64,000 bases of DNA, taken from NCBI GenBank assembly GCA_035222895.1, contig JAVYIG010001586.1, forward strand, positions 62,001 to 126,000, given 5' to 3'. The notes under the pieces were generated by a model. The model ran no database searches. It was not told the origin of the DNA and saw nothing but the letters and a program-made list of their open reading frames with translations. How positions within the stretch are numbered: position 1 is the stretch's first letter; each line of letters begins with the position of its first letter. Shown here one piece after another: positions 47,198 through 60,537 of the stretch. The translations under genes were made by a program, and so were the position numbers. This DNA is from Strongylocentrotus droebachiensis (lineage: Eukaryota; Echinodermata; Echinoidea; Camarodonta; Strongylocentrotidae).

Positions 47198-47290
47198 ACT
47201 GAGCGACTTTTCGGCAGGCGCGATTTTCAAATTTTCGGGAGCAAAATATTTTAAAACCCCCCCCTTGCAAAAATCCTGCGTACGCCGCTG
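46658..47290. mobile_element. TIR element with poly-C/poly-A tandem units
   Basis: Ends CAGGGGCGTACGCAGG and CCTGCGTACGCCGCTG are inverted repeats. Inside are three tandem ~120-bp units, each with an A run, GTGTCCGCTTACC, a long C run (30-40) and ACTGAGCGACTTTTCGG. It is inserted in a (TAG)n microsatellite, so target duplication cannot be read. Open frames here are homopolymer artefacts. Confidence 0.8.
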
Positions 47291-48595
47291 AGTAGTAGTA
47301 GCACTGGTATAAGGTTCAGTCAGAAGGTGGGTAGAATCAGAATTTATGAGGACAGATTTTTCTGATAATCAGATATTTTGTATTCCGGAGAAGACTGGAG
47401 CAAAAGAGAAAACCGGTCAACAAAACTAATACTTATCATGTCGTGATCATGCGCGTTGATTCACTTTTATTTTAGAACGTCAGAAGGAAAAAAGATGACC
47501 ATTGAATTTGTAATGATGCATGCTCATACGGACGAGAAGCTTAGATAGAAACTGTGTTTCCCGAATTCGAAAATCCAATGTTTAGTGAGTTAATTCCCAC
47601 AATACTCCAGAAATGTTAATCGACATACTAAGTGTGTCACGTTTCTTATCAATTCGATTTTCTGTTCTAAGAAAAGCACATTATTTTATGATGCTGGAAG
47701 CGTCGACATTTCGTGAAAAGGGCAAATAATCACGTGAAAAACGTAACAATATATCTTGCTTTGTGTTCCACTTATGGAACAAGCGAAGTTTGCATTCACG
47801 GTTCAATTCAACATTTCATTACTCAACCTAAACCGAAGTTGTCACAGTTTTATGAAAGAGCACATTATCTATGTTTTTGTTTTTGACCAAAATAATCTAG
47901 TTCTCACCATGGTTCAAAATATTTTGACGAATCCATTTTCCTGGAAAAGTATCAATTTTGTCAATATATTGTAATTATTTTTGCATTCATTACACAGGAA
48001 GTGCTTCTATATGACAAAAGCACATTAAAACAGTCTATATTTAAATGGCTTCTCACCAGGTCTTCCTGTTTCTTCGATTGACAAAACTCTGAGATGTCTC
48101 TATATTTAACTTTAAGTTGGAAATGCATAATGAGGAATACTTTCTCAAAGCTGGAGAATAAGAGTATCAAATCGGTCAAACGTAGCCAATTTCAAAGAAC
48201 CACAATTCTGTTTTTTGTCAAGTGAACCAAATGCAAATTTGCTGATAATTTGCAAAACAATGCTGCTCATTTGTATATGCATGACCGTGGATGTCTGAGT
48301 AAGGTGTTTTCGAAAATATATATCTATTTTTTATATTACTAATCTATATTTGCTCATATTCATGGTCTTGAAGATGAAAATAGCAATGAACACTCTGTGC
48401 GAGGTATCCATGAACATGTTCACCAACTTTCTCCATGGAATTCTAATTTCATTAAGCTTATAGTAAAGGAAATTTTATTCAACAATATACCCCTTCTTCA
48501 TAACATTCTTCCGTCATTTTAGAGCAACAAGTCATCATTTAACAGCTAGAAAACGGTGTACGATACTTACGTACGTATATGCAACGTATACAATT
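47291..48595. other. Intergenic or intronic; nothing recognised
   Basis: AT-rich sequence with no supported gene, RNA or repeat. Confidence 0.5.
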
Positions 48596-48650
48596 AAAGT
48601 GCGTTGCACTGTGTAGATAGTACTACTATCTACACAGTGCAACGCACTTT
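48596..48650. repeat. Perfect 55-bp palindrome with third arm copy
   Basis: 27-bp arms starting AAAGTGCGTTGCACTGTGTA meet at a single central base. A further copy of one arm (about 48659-48690, slightly diverged) follows directly. Confidence 0.93.
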
Positions 48651-48805
48651 CATTGAAGATAGTAGTACTATCTACACAGTGTAACGAACTTTTCTTCTCC
48701 CATCAATGATGGGCGAACTATCTTTCATCACGTGAGTACTTTTGACCAATCGTAGAGAAAGATTCTTAGTATGTGGAATATATTAAAAACTATTGACCTG
48801 CTTAC

Positions 48806-48904
48806 CTTAATAATCATCTGTTGCCATTCGGGTGTCAGTTGCATGAAGAGAGAATCCAACGGACATGTTGTCGATTTTGCAAAATCAAACGCACCCGTCT
48901 CAGT
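48806..48904 (-). CDS. Internal exon of an unrecognised gene (exon b)
   Basis: On the minus strand a strong acceptor (gctcttttctgcag) and donor (gtaagc) bound 33 codons in phase 0/0: TETGAFDFAK, then CPLDSLFMQLTPEWQQMIIK. Composition and splice sites look like a real exon. The upstream exon at 55774-55847 ends in compatible phase and shares a TES/TET..FDF pattern. I do not recognise the family. Confidence 0.6.
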
Positions 48905-49479
48905 CTGCAGAAAAGAGCAAGAAATCATACATAAGGATATATTTGATTGCCAGTACCAACCGTAAATTATTTCATTTTCATCATTAGAACATTAAAATGT
49001 GAGGGGCGTATTTGTAAATAGCCAATTATTATGCCAACATACCTTCTGGTATTATATTGAATGTGTATTTTGTATGAGGATTAAATCAAAGAAACAAAAT
49101 ATCTGTTGAATATTATGTGGCTAAAAGTGCTTAATTGACTAACTCCTTTCTTGACATTATCGTTATACCATATACATGTATATAGGGCAAAAGCGTTAGG
49201 TTGAGATGTATGGTAACTGTAATGCCCGCTGCATCATACCGATTACATTGTTAATAACCAGGTGCAATCGATTCAATGCATGTGTTACATCGCAAGTAAC
49301 AGTACATTTGAATATATACTTCGATAATGTACACTCGTTTTGCCGAGGGTTATATCATTTTTATTAAATTAGCGGTAAACTTGAAATATCACCTTACATT
49401 GTTCCTTGACAGTCACAGAAGTGACCAAAGTACTACGTATGTGGTTACGTGAAATGTATCCAAATCTTAATGCTACTAC

Positions 49480-49609
49480 GGTCACAAAGGAATCGTACGA
49501 ACGATAATTTCGTACGAATCTCCCTGCTTTTCCATTGTCTTCTCGAATTTCCATTGTCTGAAAATCTTTCGTACGGCGTTCGTAGCAGTTCGAAATGGCA
49601 TTTGTGACC
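49480..49609. mobile_element. Short TIR element with GGTCACAAA ends
   Basis: GGTCACAAAGG at left and TTTGTGACC at right are inverted. Internal TCGTACGAA-type motifs (49493-49520, 49569-49592) add further symmetry. 130 bp, non-coding. Confidence 0.55.
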
Positions 49610-50629
49610 GACGCTTAACAGTATCTACTCCTTTAGCAATTTGATATGTCAAACTATGAAATGAAAAATTTAATCTTACATCTCTAACGCCAACCAGAGT
49701 CAAATACTCCGATGTAAGCTATTTTGATCACCATGGCGGATGTTAAAAGTTATACCCATGCAATCATACTTATTGATTTAATGATTTTTTCCCCCCTCTA
49801 CATTCATGCATCAAGACCTGTACAATCGCAGGCAAATGCGTCTACTTAATTTTAATGTACGAGCTTAACATTATTGCTGATTTGCTACAAACTTGGAAAA
49901 TACTTTTTTGATCGCGATCTTTCTCAAATTAACCTTGGATGATATTAAAAGAGAAAACTAATAATGTGGTAACATTATTTTCCGAAAACGTACCAAGAGA
50001 AAATGACAAGAACTCCCAAATCAATATGTACCAAACTGTATTGGTACAATCGTTACACCTGTACGTTATGGCGAATGACTGCACAGACAAACTTGCCTAT
50101 TGAGACCATCAACAGGAAAAAGAGAAAGTGGCCACCGTAGATTAGTGACCTTTCTAAACAGGTTATATAATTTTTTATTGTTTATAGAGAGGCGGTATAT
50201 CAAACAGGTTTGATTCCCTCTCTCTCTTATAGTATAAATCACATACAAACACACGCATACAAGGGCACGCACACTTTGCACTCCCACTCACGTAAGCAAT
50301 TAGTTCTATCGAGAAAAGAAATTTGACAAGGAGAACGTTAAAGCTGTGGACTGTCTTGCTTTTTACATTCTCTGAGGGCTAATTAAGGTGAAAATCCTTT
50401 TCACTAAAGTGGCGAGGAGAGAAATACGTGTTACAATGTACAGCGAGGTGGAAACCACGCAAGACATTTATCATGTTTGCAGTCGACATCAGCGAGCTTT
50501 GATAAATTGATGTGTAAAATTTGCGATGACCTCCAAAGATGTTTTATGGAAACATATACGTGTGAGTTACGGAAGACGGGGATTGTGCATTGGCAAGAAG
50601 TATATTGCTTTACATGGATTCATTTTCTA

Positions 50630-50705
50630 TTCTCTTTTTCTGCGCCTTGAGCATTTGACTGTCAAGTGGATTTGGCGCCTTATAAATCTTATGTATTATT
50701 ATTAT
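50630..50705 (+). mobile_element. SINE/LINE 3' tail
   Basis: CTGCGCCTTGAGCATTTGAC followed by GGCGCCTTATAAAT and ATTATTATT resembles tails of interspersed retroelements in marine animals. The body upstream is not defined. Confidence 0.5.
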
Positions 50706-52490
50706 TATGTTGTGGAGTTATTTATTGTAAACAATCAATTTTTATGTAAGACATCATTTGTAATTGTCTTATTGTTTAACAATTCTTTTGTCATAATATG
50801 ACATACGTATCAGTGTGCACAGTGAGGTCTCTTGAAAGTGTGGTTTATACAAGTATATTATGTACTGGCCGCAGAAAGATTAAATAACACTCCTCACGCA
50901 AGGAAAATTAGAAAACATAAATATTTTCAAACTGCCGCAGGAACATAAAGACTCCACAGCAACACCGCATTATAGTTTATACTTGCAGGGGGAATACACT
51001 ATTAGTTTTATTGATATGATCATTTCCACTTGTATAGGAGGATTTCAGCCATTTTAAGCAAAGAGGAAACAGTGACATGCTATTCGTAAATATACATTCT
51101 AAAGTAGGTCCCAAATGGTTCTATCTAGAAGGGACACAAAACTTTGATTGTGCAAATTAAAGTAGTTTATGTAGCGCAATCATATTTAGCAGATGCACCT
51201 TATTTTGAAAACCTGAGACATTCATAATAAGTAATGTATAGTCATTCATCATGAGGTGAAGAGTATGCTGCCAAAATGCAACTTCTGCGCTATTTCTGTC
51301 TTGAATTCTTCTGTTAAGTGTTGTGTTCCAAAAATATATTTTTCTTGTGTAACATACATTAATATAAATTATTTTATAAATGGAAACACAGTTTTACGTA
51401 ATCGTACGTGAGTCATATTGTTATGAGCACTCCGAGGTACTCAGGCGAAACCAACTAACAAGGATATTCGAAAGGGACTTTGGACGAGGCGGGGACTATT
51501 TTCTATACCTGGTGTATGATTAATCTTCTATTAATTAAGCCTTTTCGCTAGAAATTGGCAGACTCTGTAAGCAATAAAAGTAGTGATGATGCGTATATCG
51601 TGACATAGTCGAAGTAGGTTTCATCTACGATTCATCCAAGTACACGGATTTGTTGTCCACTTGAGTTGATAAATTGTGATTTAACGGTTATCCGGTTTGC
51701 TCCACACCACTTCAAGTGTGAAGTGCAGTGGAGATCGGGAAATTTGACTTTTCCCCCTATTCCTCTTTGAATCGACTTTATTAATAAACACAAGGATATT
51801 TTGAGCTCAATGTACCGTTATGAGAGATTCTCCCAGAATGACGACCCGTCACAAAAATAAAGTTATGGAGATTTACAACTTATGCATGTTGCAATATTTC
51901 GAAATATGCTTGAGTAAAAATCAACATGAGTCAATTTTTATCACTAAATTCCTTGCGTGATTTATTGTGAAAGAGTAACTAACAAATATTTTTAAAGGAT
52001 TTGCAATGAAAAAACACTTTTGGCTAATAAAAGCAACGTAAGAAGGATGGAGAAAAAAATGTATTCAATGAAAAGACTTTTAGCTACAAAAATGCATTCG
52101 CTTAATATGAGAGCGGTAGATGCAATGAATTCATAAGTAACTCCATGTGTCCTCGCCATTTGATCCATGGAATGATTGAAATGCCATACAAAATGCATTC
52201 ATATTATTAGTAGGCATATGCCCCCTCTAAGCAGAATCAAAGAAAGATCGTGGATCGGTAGCTTACAAATCAAGCAATGGTATTTGCAAGCAAATTATGC
52301 ATGTCTTATTGGGCAGTCTCTTTTCACTCCATCTCAAAAACTGATTGAAAGGAAATAATTGTGCCTCCTTTTGGTTGAAAACATTGCCAGCGAATATGAA
52401 AACTGGAGCTTTGAAGTGACATCGCTGCCTATATGGACTATGTTTATCAAAACCATATCAAGAAAATGCCGCTAATTAAAACAAAAAATT

Positions 52491-52705
52491 GTTCGACGTC
52501 ATTATCTGTAACTACTTTGTAAATAATTAGATGCTCGTTATTTTGATCCACCTAAACTGAAATTCATCTCTGACAGTTATAATTTCTACAAGTAACAGTT
52601 CGACGTCATTATCTGTAACTACTTTGTAAATAATTAGATGCTCGTTATTTTGATCCACCTATACTGAAATTCATTTCTGAAAATGATATTTTCCACAAGT
52701 AACAG
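52491..52705. repeat. Two tandem 107-bp units
   Basis: GTTCGACGTCATTATCTGTA starts at 52491 and again at 52598, and the similarity runs through AAGTAACAG at each unit end. The second half of the units is slightly diverged. Confidence 0.92.
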
Positions 52706-55700
52706 ATCACATGGCTTATACCCGTGATTGACAGCAAGCTTGGTGTTATAAAGGACTGTGTATAAAGAATGCAAGGTGAAGGACGAATTCAGGTTGAGAG
52801 TTCTTGATTTGACAGAAGAGAAGGAGTCCAGCACAGCCTTGCACAATGTTCATTGATGTTTAAGTGCTACAAATCGTTGTGAATAAAAGATATCTATCAA
52901 AAGTATTTACGAGCTGAGTTCTGAGCAAAGACAGATTTTTAAACAAAAAACAATGAAGATCATAATGCTTATGAGTAAATCATGTAGTTCCACAAGGGTG
53001 TATCTTAGTTCTGTGCTATTCATAGCGATGTTCGTATATTCTATGCATTTCTACTTGCCAACGTAGTTCATTCACTGAATTGTTCAGAATGATTTCTACT
53101 ACCTCTCAAAATACAAATTACCCACGGCCTCCCAGAAGGCAAGTTTACCTTCAACGTGACTAGTTCACTGGCCTCGTGTGTTAGAGGTTCTACCCCACCT
53201 GATGGTTTTGTTTTCTTTTTCGTCACGATACTGTACACCTTAGCTCATCGGTAAAAGCCGCAGGTGTGCTGTAAGTGAATCGTTGCGCATCGACCAACCC
53301 AGCCGGCAAGAGTGACGATCAAAATACTCCTCTATTGATTAACCCGGGTGAGGTAAGAACTGCACTTGGTATCCGATTTTTTGTTAAGGGTAGCACAAAG
53401 TACTCGAAATCCTACTTTAATCTTTAGATATTTCCCTAATTATGACGGAAGATTTATAATGAATGGTAGGATAAACAATAAAATCCTACACAAAAATGAA
53501 GATAGACAGGTTGTCTTCTTGTAAGTTTTGTAACATTTAATTTTCACTATGACAGTTTCAACTATGTACATTTTGGATTCATACTGAGCGTTAGATATTC
53601 CTTTAATTTTTCAAATTTTAAATATTCTGGGATATATCAACGCACATAATAAACACTTTTATTACTTTGTTGTCTTTGTGAAAGTTAACACTTTAATGAA
53701 TGTGTTTTATTCAAATTGACACGATTATAATCTTTATTTAAAAAAAGTTTGAAGCAAATCAAAATAGTTTTATCATAATTTAAAAAGATCCTTTTCGAAA
53801 TATCTTTGTATTAGTCGTGGCAAAAGACCATGCGTAGAATAATAATAATAATTGACGCTTTATTTCTTTAATCAAACTGCATGTTATCGCAAGACGAATA
53901 ATTATAATAATGATAGTGGATTCTTGTATAGCGCTCATATATGTCAGACTTGACACTCCTGACGCTTCGATAATTCCCCTGTTCGTGATGTTATTGTTTG
54001 TCAAAATGTCACATGGATTATTGATATCCTTATTATGATTTCATATGTTAAGGCTGTCACATTCTCCGTGTCCAATCTAACACAGAGGTGACAAAATATG
54101 AATATGAATGGAACTCCTTTCGCGAGGTATAATACAGTATAGGTTTTGAATAATGGATTCCGCATCTTTTGATGTGATAACAATTAAGCCTGTAAGAATT
54201 TACACTTTCTTGAGCGAATCATTGACTGAGCTCATTGCCACATTTGTCAGTTCCTTTCAAGAGTGGTTGCAAGTAATCTTGAGAAGACAGCGCTACCTCA
54301 CTTAAGAGGCAGCTTATATGCTTGATCGGCATTTCCTTGAAGGCTTGCTTTCTCCTCGGAGTGCTTCTTCACTCGCCTTCGTTTCCTCTCCTCGGCACGC
54401 TCAGGTAGCACATGAAAGACACATTCGTTTAACAAACATGGCAAGCTGTATCACTAATTAAGTTTCTCTCTAAAGCAACCTTGAGGACTATTGTCTCATC
54501 TACTACCATCACCTGTTTCCTTCGCCCATTAAAATGGCTTCGAAATGATTGTCGGCTCTGACAGAAATCCATCAAATTAAAGAATGATAATATAACCCTG
54601 CCACGCTGACACACTCAACCTTTTTTTCTTTCTCTACCCAGAGCATGGCTAAGGTCTAAGGAGTTGGCGGGCTGGGGTGGCAAACACTAGAAGACGTTTA
54701 GCCTTGAGAAAGAAACGTTATATGTTTGACTTGGCGGGCATCATTGAGGGATGTAATCAAAGATTGGATGCATGTCATCGGGTTGGCATTGGTATCATCG
54801 CTGTCTCGAATGACTGAGATGGGGGGGGGGGGCAACTTCCCAAAACATAGAAGCTTACAGAACCAATCAGCGCAGAGAGATGCTAATGATTGGAAACACA
54901 TCCTATGAATTCACCGGGTTTTATTATCCATGAGTAGGGATTGTATGAGATTACCACACCTCTTTATAATGTTCGATAATGTTCATAGGGGTGGTATAGA
55001 GGCAACTCATTCATTTGAGTTCACGTACTCTAGTCATCCATTCACACACAAACATGATTGCATTTACCAGGGAGGTGTCCACATCGATAAGGACCTCTTT
55101 AAGCTCTCGGGAAAGCAGACACCAACATGAAATATATCTCGATCAAATAAACATACAAGCAGTATGTTTATCACCTGATCGTGTTTCAGTCATATGAGAT
55201 ATTTTTTGCCAAATGTCATGCAATAATGAAGTTGATTCTCTTTTGTTTTTCCACCTATTTGTTTCGCAACTGACATCTATTCGTTTTCAGAGCCCAGGGT
55301 TATACATGTACCAGAAATGTGTTAAACAGTAATTTAACCACAAAAAACACAACAGGGTCAAGTGACATTTGAACAAATCTATGGTAAACTATCGTTTCAG
55401 ATATAAGAAATGTGATTCATAACCTGCAAGTAGGTCGTACCAGCCCAGTGATGTCTGAAAGGAAACTTATCACTTACTTTTAGTATTTACCTTTCTTTAA
55501 ATGTGTTGACGTCTACCGAAACTACCATAACAAAAATTGAAATGATATATTAATTTTCACTTAGACAGCTATTTTGAGTGAATATGCTATGATTTGAGGT
55601 TTATATTTTTCGTAAAGATTGAGGTTCAAAATGTTACACATTATTTTAAGTAGAACATCTGCAGAATAAACAGTGTAAATACAAATTGTTTAGCAAGATG

Positions 55701-55773
55701 GGGGATAGATAGATCGAGCGTTAGGATATGGTTATTGCAAAGCTGATAGAAAGGGTTTTTAATCCCTACTCAC
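52706..55773. other. Intergenic or intronic; one weak candidate exon
   Basis: No gene called. A minus-strand Lys/Arg-rich segment at 54302-54399 has a fair donor but a poor acceptor, and its phase does not fit the neighbouring exons. An (AAT)n-bearing repeat lies near 53838-53940. Confidence 0.4.
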
Positions 55774-55847
55774 CTTTTGCGAGTCATCTGGCACATTAAA
55801 ATCAAAGACTTCTTCTCCAGCTGATTCTGTTTGTGTCCTTTTACCCA
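55774..55847 (-). CDS. Internal exon of an unrecognised gene (exon a)
   Basis: The minus strand shows acceptor tttcattcaacag and donor gtgagt bounding 74 nt: two bases, then 24 codons reading GKRTQTESAGEEVFDFNVP and DDSQK, phase 0 out. This frame is chosen because it joins to exon b at 48806-48904 without a stop; the alternative frame does not. The function is unknown, and the intron between them would be 6.9 kb. Confidence 0.55.
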
Positions 55848-58800
55848 CTGTTGAATGAAATAAAAAGAGAAAACATCCATTAACGTCCATATCCTATGAA
55901 GTTTAAATATTATGCGAATGAAAATTTTGAACAAAGACATGATGACAAAACACACTAAAATGTAATTAGTGATAACATTGATCAATAAAAATGTGTATGG
56001 TTCTTTAAGTAAGTAGCAGTCATTCAAAATGTAAAGAAAATGGGATTAAATCTGAGTTGTTATTTCATCGCCTCCCCGAGAGTACATAGTTACCAATATT
56101 TGGATGATAATATTATGGTTTCGGGTTGGATTAGGTCATGACTAAAATCATTCACTTCCGTTACGTCATATCATTTAATATTTAAACAGCTACGATAAAA
56201 GTCCTTAGTTTGAATATGGAAAGTCTTAGAATCAAAAGATATATATATATACATTTCTACAAGATTGTGGGGGCAAATGAAAAAGTGTCACATATAATGT
56301 TAAAGTTCAGCTGCGAAATGTGGGAAATAGATTTTGTTTTTTATATCAATGTCATGAATTTCTTAAATTTTATTGTATATTATTCAAAAGAAATGTGTTG
56401 GTGACGAAACCGTTCTGTGCGCTTGCAGCAAAGATGGTACAAAAGCAATATATATTCCAATACCATCAATCAGCATAAAGTATTGATTGTGCGTTTGGCT
56501 ATACCATGACGCAATACCCTCCTCTCGATAATTCAACAATCTTTATAATTATGACGTATATTCTTGAGCCGAGGGACAGGTTATACAGAAAGTAAATATG
56601 TCTCTTCAAAGTGCGATAACCTTTTCCCGTGTATTTTCGTTCTTTTCGGTCTTACTTCCCACTCTTTTTCTTTCTTTCTCTCTATCCCTCTCTCTCTCTC
56701 TCTCGATCACACGGAAAATATCAAGAAGTGATCTTACACGACCCTTTTCTAGTAACTAAGCTTACAAAAACAATTAAAAATCACCTTTCATAACTTTAAT
56801 TTAAAATAACTCGAAGGTTTTGTAATATTTCTTGCTCCTCCTACCCCCTCCCCCGTAGAATAATTCACAAGTACGAGAAAATAATTTCATGTACATCTTG
56901 GCATTTCTCATTTCTGCACTTCTGCAGGTGCTAATACATTTCTATATTTTCGAAAAACCAAATCATGATCTCTTATCTTGACTTTATTGATTTGTTATTT
57001 CCTCTATGACACCATTCATCCCCTATCGTCATCCTCTAAAACTAATTTCGCATTTATGGCGGTCCCCTTTGCAGGGTTTGCAGGGTACGTCGTTAACACA
57101 GATTGATACGTATGGTGTTGGAAGTGTCTATTGTTAATGCCTGCAAAGTACTCTAGGGCAGGTGAGGGGACCTTTATGACAGCAGGGCGCAGATTTTACA
57201 GTCCACTATGAATATTTCAACTAAGATATTGGCCGGCAAAATTTATTTTATTAATTAACGATCTCAATTTTAAAGGATGTACAATCCAGGTGATGTAAAT
57301 GGGTACGTAACGTGGCAGGAAATAATTCCTTGAAATGCTAGAGCGCCGTAATGGCAGCCATGCTATAAAGGTAATTACTAACACAATGGTGACTGAATTC
57401 GATAATTTCGAAGATATTTTACTTCCGGCAGATAGGGTAAGATACAATAAGTTATGCAAAGGCATATGACACACTAAGACCTTTCCGGTCAACTTACAAT
57501 TACAAACACTAAAACGCACCCTAAAAAGATATCGGATAGGAACTGATTTTTCATGGTATAAATCTGAAAAACGGAAACTTTAAGCTGTTGACAATTTATA
57601 TGAAAAAAATCCTACAACTTGATTCTTCCAAACGAGGTGAAATAGCAATCAATCCATGAAAACGAAAGTATTCGACGGCCAAAGAAAGAATGATTTGTAG
57701 AAAGTGGCCCTGACAAGCCGTAGGCCACCAGAACCCATTGATAAGCACTTCTGGATAACTGCAATACATACGAACTGCTTTTAATCCGGCCTTTATCTGG
57801 AAAAGGGGCGGTAAACCTTATGCCCGCAAAGCATACCGTGCACGCGCACAAATGAGTCCCTTTGGGGGTTAGACCGTCCACGGTTAGACGACAACCACTG
57901 GTCGGCGAGCGTTTCCCAACAAGTAATGCTTACCGAATTTTGATGCCAGAAATTAAGCCATTTGACAGTTGTTGAAACAAGTGATTGGTTAGAGTGACAT
58001 GCAATAATAATTGTCTGTTTATATTGCTCAATAAAATACAGCAAGGGTTTTGAAGGGCGAATCATAGACTGTGTGAGAGGAAATGTTACAGTTACTTTAA
58101 ATCAGCTGTCTATCGACTGGTTCCACACTTAAATTGGTTTATTTACTGAAAGCTCACGTAAGATTTAATCTAAACCTGTTTATGTTTTATGGTCCCTTTC
58201 CAGATTCATGTATCCAGGAATTGGATAAAGCACCCCGTTTATCATGGCAACACAATCCTCCCCATACACTGATACACACTATAGAGGTACATTATTATCA
58301 AGAATATCAAGTCTCGTCTGATAATTCTTTAAGATGAATTTAACAGTACCGGTACACATGGTGCATGTAATACCAATTTGATTGTAGGATTGTTAAAGTC
58401 ATAAATAAATCCCGAATCAGCCTATTCATGTTCTCTTGATGACGAATAAATCTATAAACATGAATTATTTCGGAGTCACTTTCGGTATTTGGATACTGAG
58501 CAAGTACCTCTTCAAAAGTTTCTTTTTAGAAACAATTTCTAATCTTAACTTCTGAAAAATCTGTTCTTTCTTTTTCTTTCTTTCTTTCTCTCTTTCCATC
58601 TTTCTTTCCATTAAAGTGCACATGGACATATTTGTGATATGCGTCATATAAGGTTGGTATATCATTATTAAGATGATTTATTCATCCATGGAAAACTCAA
58701 AGACGTGTGTGTATTAACAAACATCTTTTTCGATACCGCAAAAATGTATTATGAACATAAAGAAAACTTTCTGATTTTGGCCCAACTCTTCTCCCCCTCC

Positions 58801-60491
58801 TATAGCCGAATGGTCATATCGTGTTGATTCGTGACACGACCTCAATTAGATGAAACAATTCACATGCATTTCATTTCAATTGTAACCATTAAAGAACACG
58901 GCAGACTGGGCGATGGAGTCAGGCCTCCATGTAAAGTAGCATTTAGACATAAAGCCTATCTCTAGTCTGAAGAGCTAGGCACAGATTGTAGCGGCATTCA
59001 TTTCACCTCTAAACCAATGTCGCCTTGATTACTGAAGTAACCAAAGAGCACTTAAACTTAAACGGTTTGATCATATACATGGCCTTGCAACTTGGAGCTT
59101 TTTCACCATGATTAGGGTTTTAATCATTATCCTTTCACTAATGGACTTCCTATTTTAATAGATATCCCCTCAAATCTTGTGGGTTGGTGAAACGAAGCGC
59201 AGTTGGCCACGGACCCGACTTGATAGCGTTGCACTTTAGGACAATTAGTTCATTAATTTTCCACTTGTTTTGTGGTACTATTTTGGATGTACTCATGGTG
59301 ACCAGCTACTGGAGTACGGTAGGAATGGAGAAACATGGCGCCAATTTAAATGTTAACTTAGATGCGCATTCTTGCACGGTCTTGATACATGAGTCTTTTA
59401 TTTTCTTTCTAACTCTCCTAATCCATTTTGATTTTAAAAAATCCCCCTATCAATGTAAATGTATTTCAATTCTTAAAATCCTCATGATTCTGTAATGAAT
59501 TAGTCTTTCTGCACGATTCAAGCATTATAATCACACCTGAAACTAGGAGGAAAAGTAATTAGTGTAATTACCAAAGATTATTTTGTATCCAAGTAGTCGT
59601 TCTGTTTGGGCTGTAGTATGCGCTTTTAACTTGTGAGTCACGTGATAAGTGTGGCTTCGCCAATTACCATTCTCTAAGCACACGCTGATTACAGATAACC
59701 TAAAATCCCATCCTTAGAGTTAAGGTCAGTTGGAAACAAAAATACCATTTCAACCCTCTTTTTTCCAGAGGAAACCTTATACACACGATAAGCAGTATAC
59801 TTTTTTAAGTATCTGAAGTATTTTTAAAGTAACTCCTCGTGATTATTTTAAATGACTTGAAATCATGTATTTCACCCCAGAAACGCACTTCTTTGTTTGG
59901 CGGAGAATACGCTCGTGACAAGCTAGTTCTTTATCGCCTCTGGCAGCTCGTCACAGAACGGACATGATCTCACATACATTTTATTGCGACTAGCAGTCGT
60001 TGAGCCATCGCTCAAAGCGTGACTTCGATGTGAAAGCAGGGAGACGAAGAGAGAGACCTCATCGTAAAATGCACGAAACTCTGATTTTCGTCCGAGAATC
60101 GACTCGAAACACGTTCCAGTAATGAGCGCACGAAAATGATAAATCTTCTTTACTCTTTCAATCTAGGGTGGCTTTTGTAACTTCAACTGCACTGTCAATA
60201 AAGAAGAGAGTTCATTATCAATCCCAAAACATTCTGTAACCTAGATTTAACTAATTATGAAGCATTGAAGTAATTGTATGTATAAATAATCCTCACTTGG
60301 ACTTTGTCTGACATATTATAATACTTTCTTTAATCAATAATATACAAATAATACCGCCGAGGGTGTTTGGACTGTTTTGAAGGTACCGAGTGTGAGTAAT
60401 TGTACTAATGCCTGGACAAAATGCTGTGTATTATTTGTTTTTTAGATTATGTTTTATTTGTTATAAAATGATGTTTTATAACATGATTTTA
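55848..60491. other. Intergenic or intronic; nothing firm
   Basis: No gene called. Minor items: a (CT)n run at 56690-56704, a retroelement-like phrase near 57333-57375, and a CpG-richer block at 57770-57960 and another near 59990-60130 of unknown nature. Confidence 0.4.
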
Positions 60492-60537
60492 CTAATGACC
60501 GGTCATTAGAATTGGATAATGACCGGTCATTATCCAA
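60492..60537. repeat. Two adjacent perfect palindromes sharing TAATGACCGGTCATTA
   Basis: CTAATGACCGGTCATTAG (18 bp, 60492-60509) and a 26-bp perfect palindrome at 60512-60537 (TTGGATAATGACC and its complement) share a 16-bp core and are separated by two bases. Confidence 0.95.

Larger units (their letters stand above)
48905..52490. other. Probable intron of the minus-strand gene
   Basis: Contains a small TIR element (49480-49609) and a retroelement-like 3' tail (about 50630-50705, GCGCCTTGAGCA then GGCGCCTTATAAAT and (ATT)n). A possible 39-nt exon at about 49684-49722 (minus) has a poor acceptor and was not called. Confidence 0.4.

Noticed and set aside
46867..47230. Gly-rich and Pro-rich open frames
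   Set aside because: Produced by poly-C and poly-A homopolymers inside a transposon.
48040..48110. Minus-strand text resembling a zinc-finger linker (GEKPF)
   Set aside because: Single short match with no Cys/His pairs nearby.
54302..54399. Minus-strand Lys/Arg-rich candidate exon
   Set aside because: The acceptor is poor and its phase does not connect with the exons at 55774 or 48806.
57217..58065. Several overlapping minus-strand frames of 89-100 codons
   Set aside because: No splice-site support or family resemblance; partly within repeat-like sequence.
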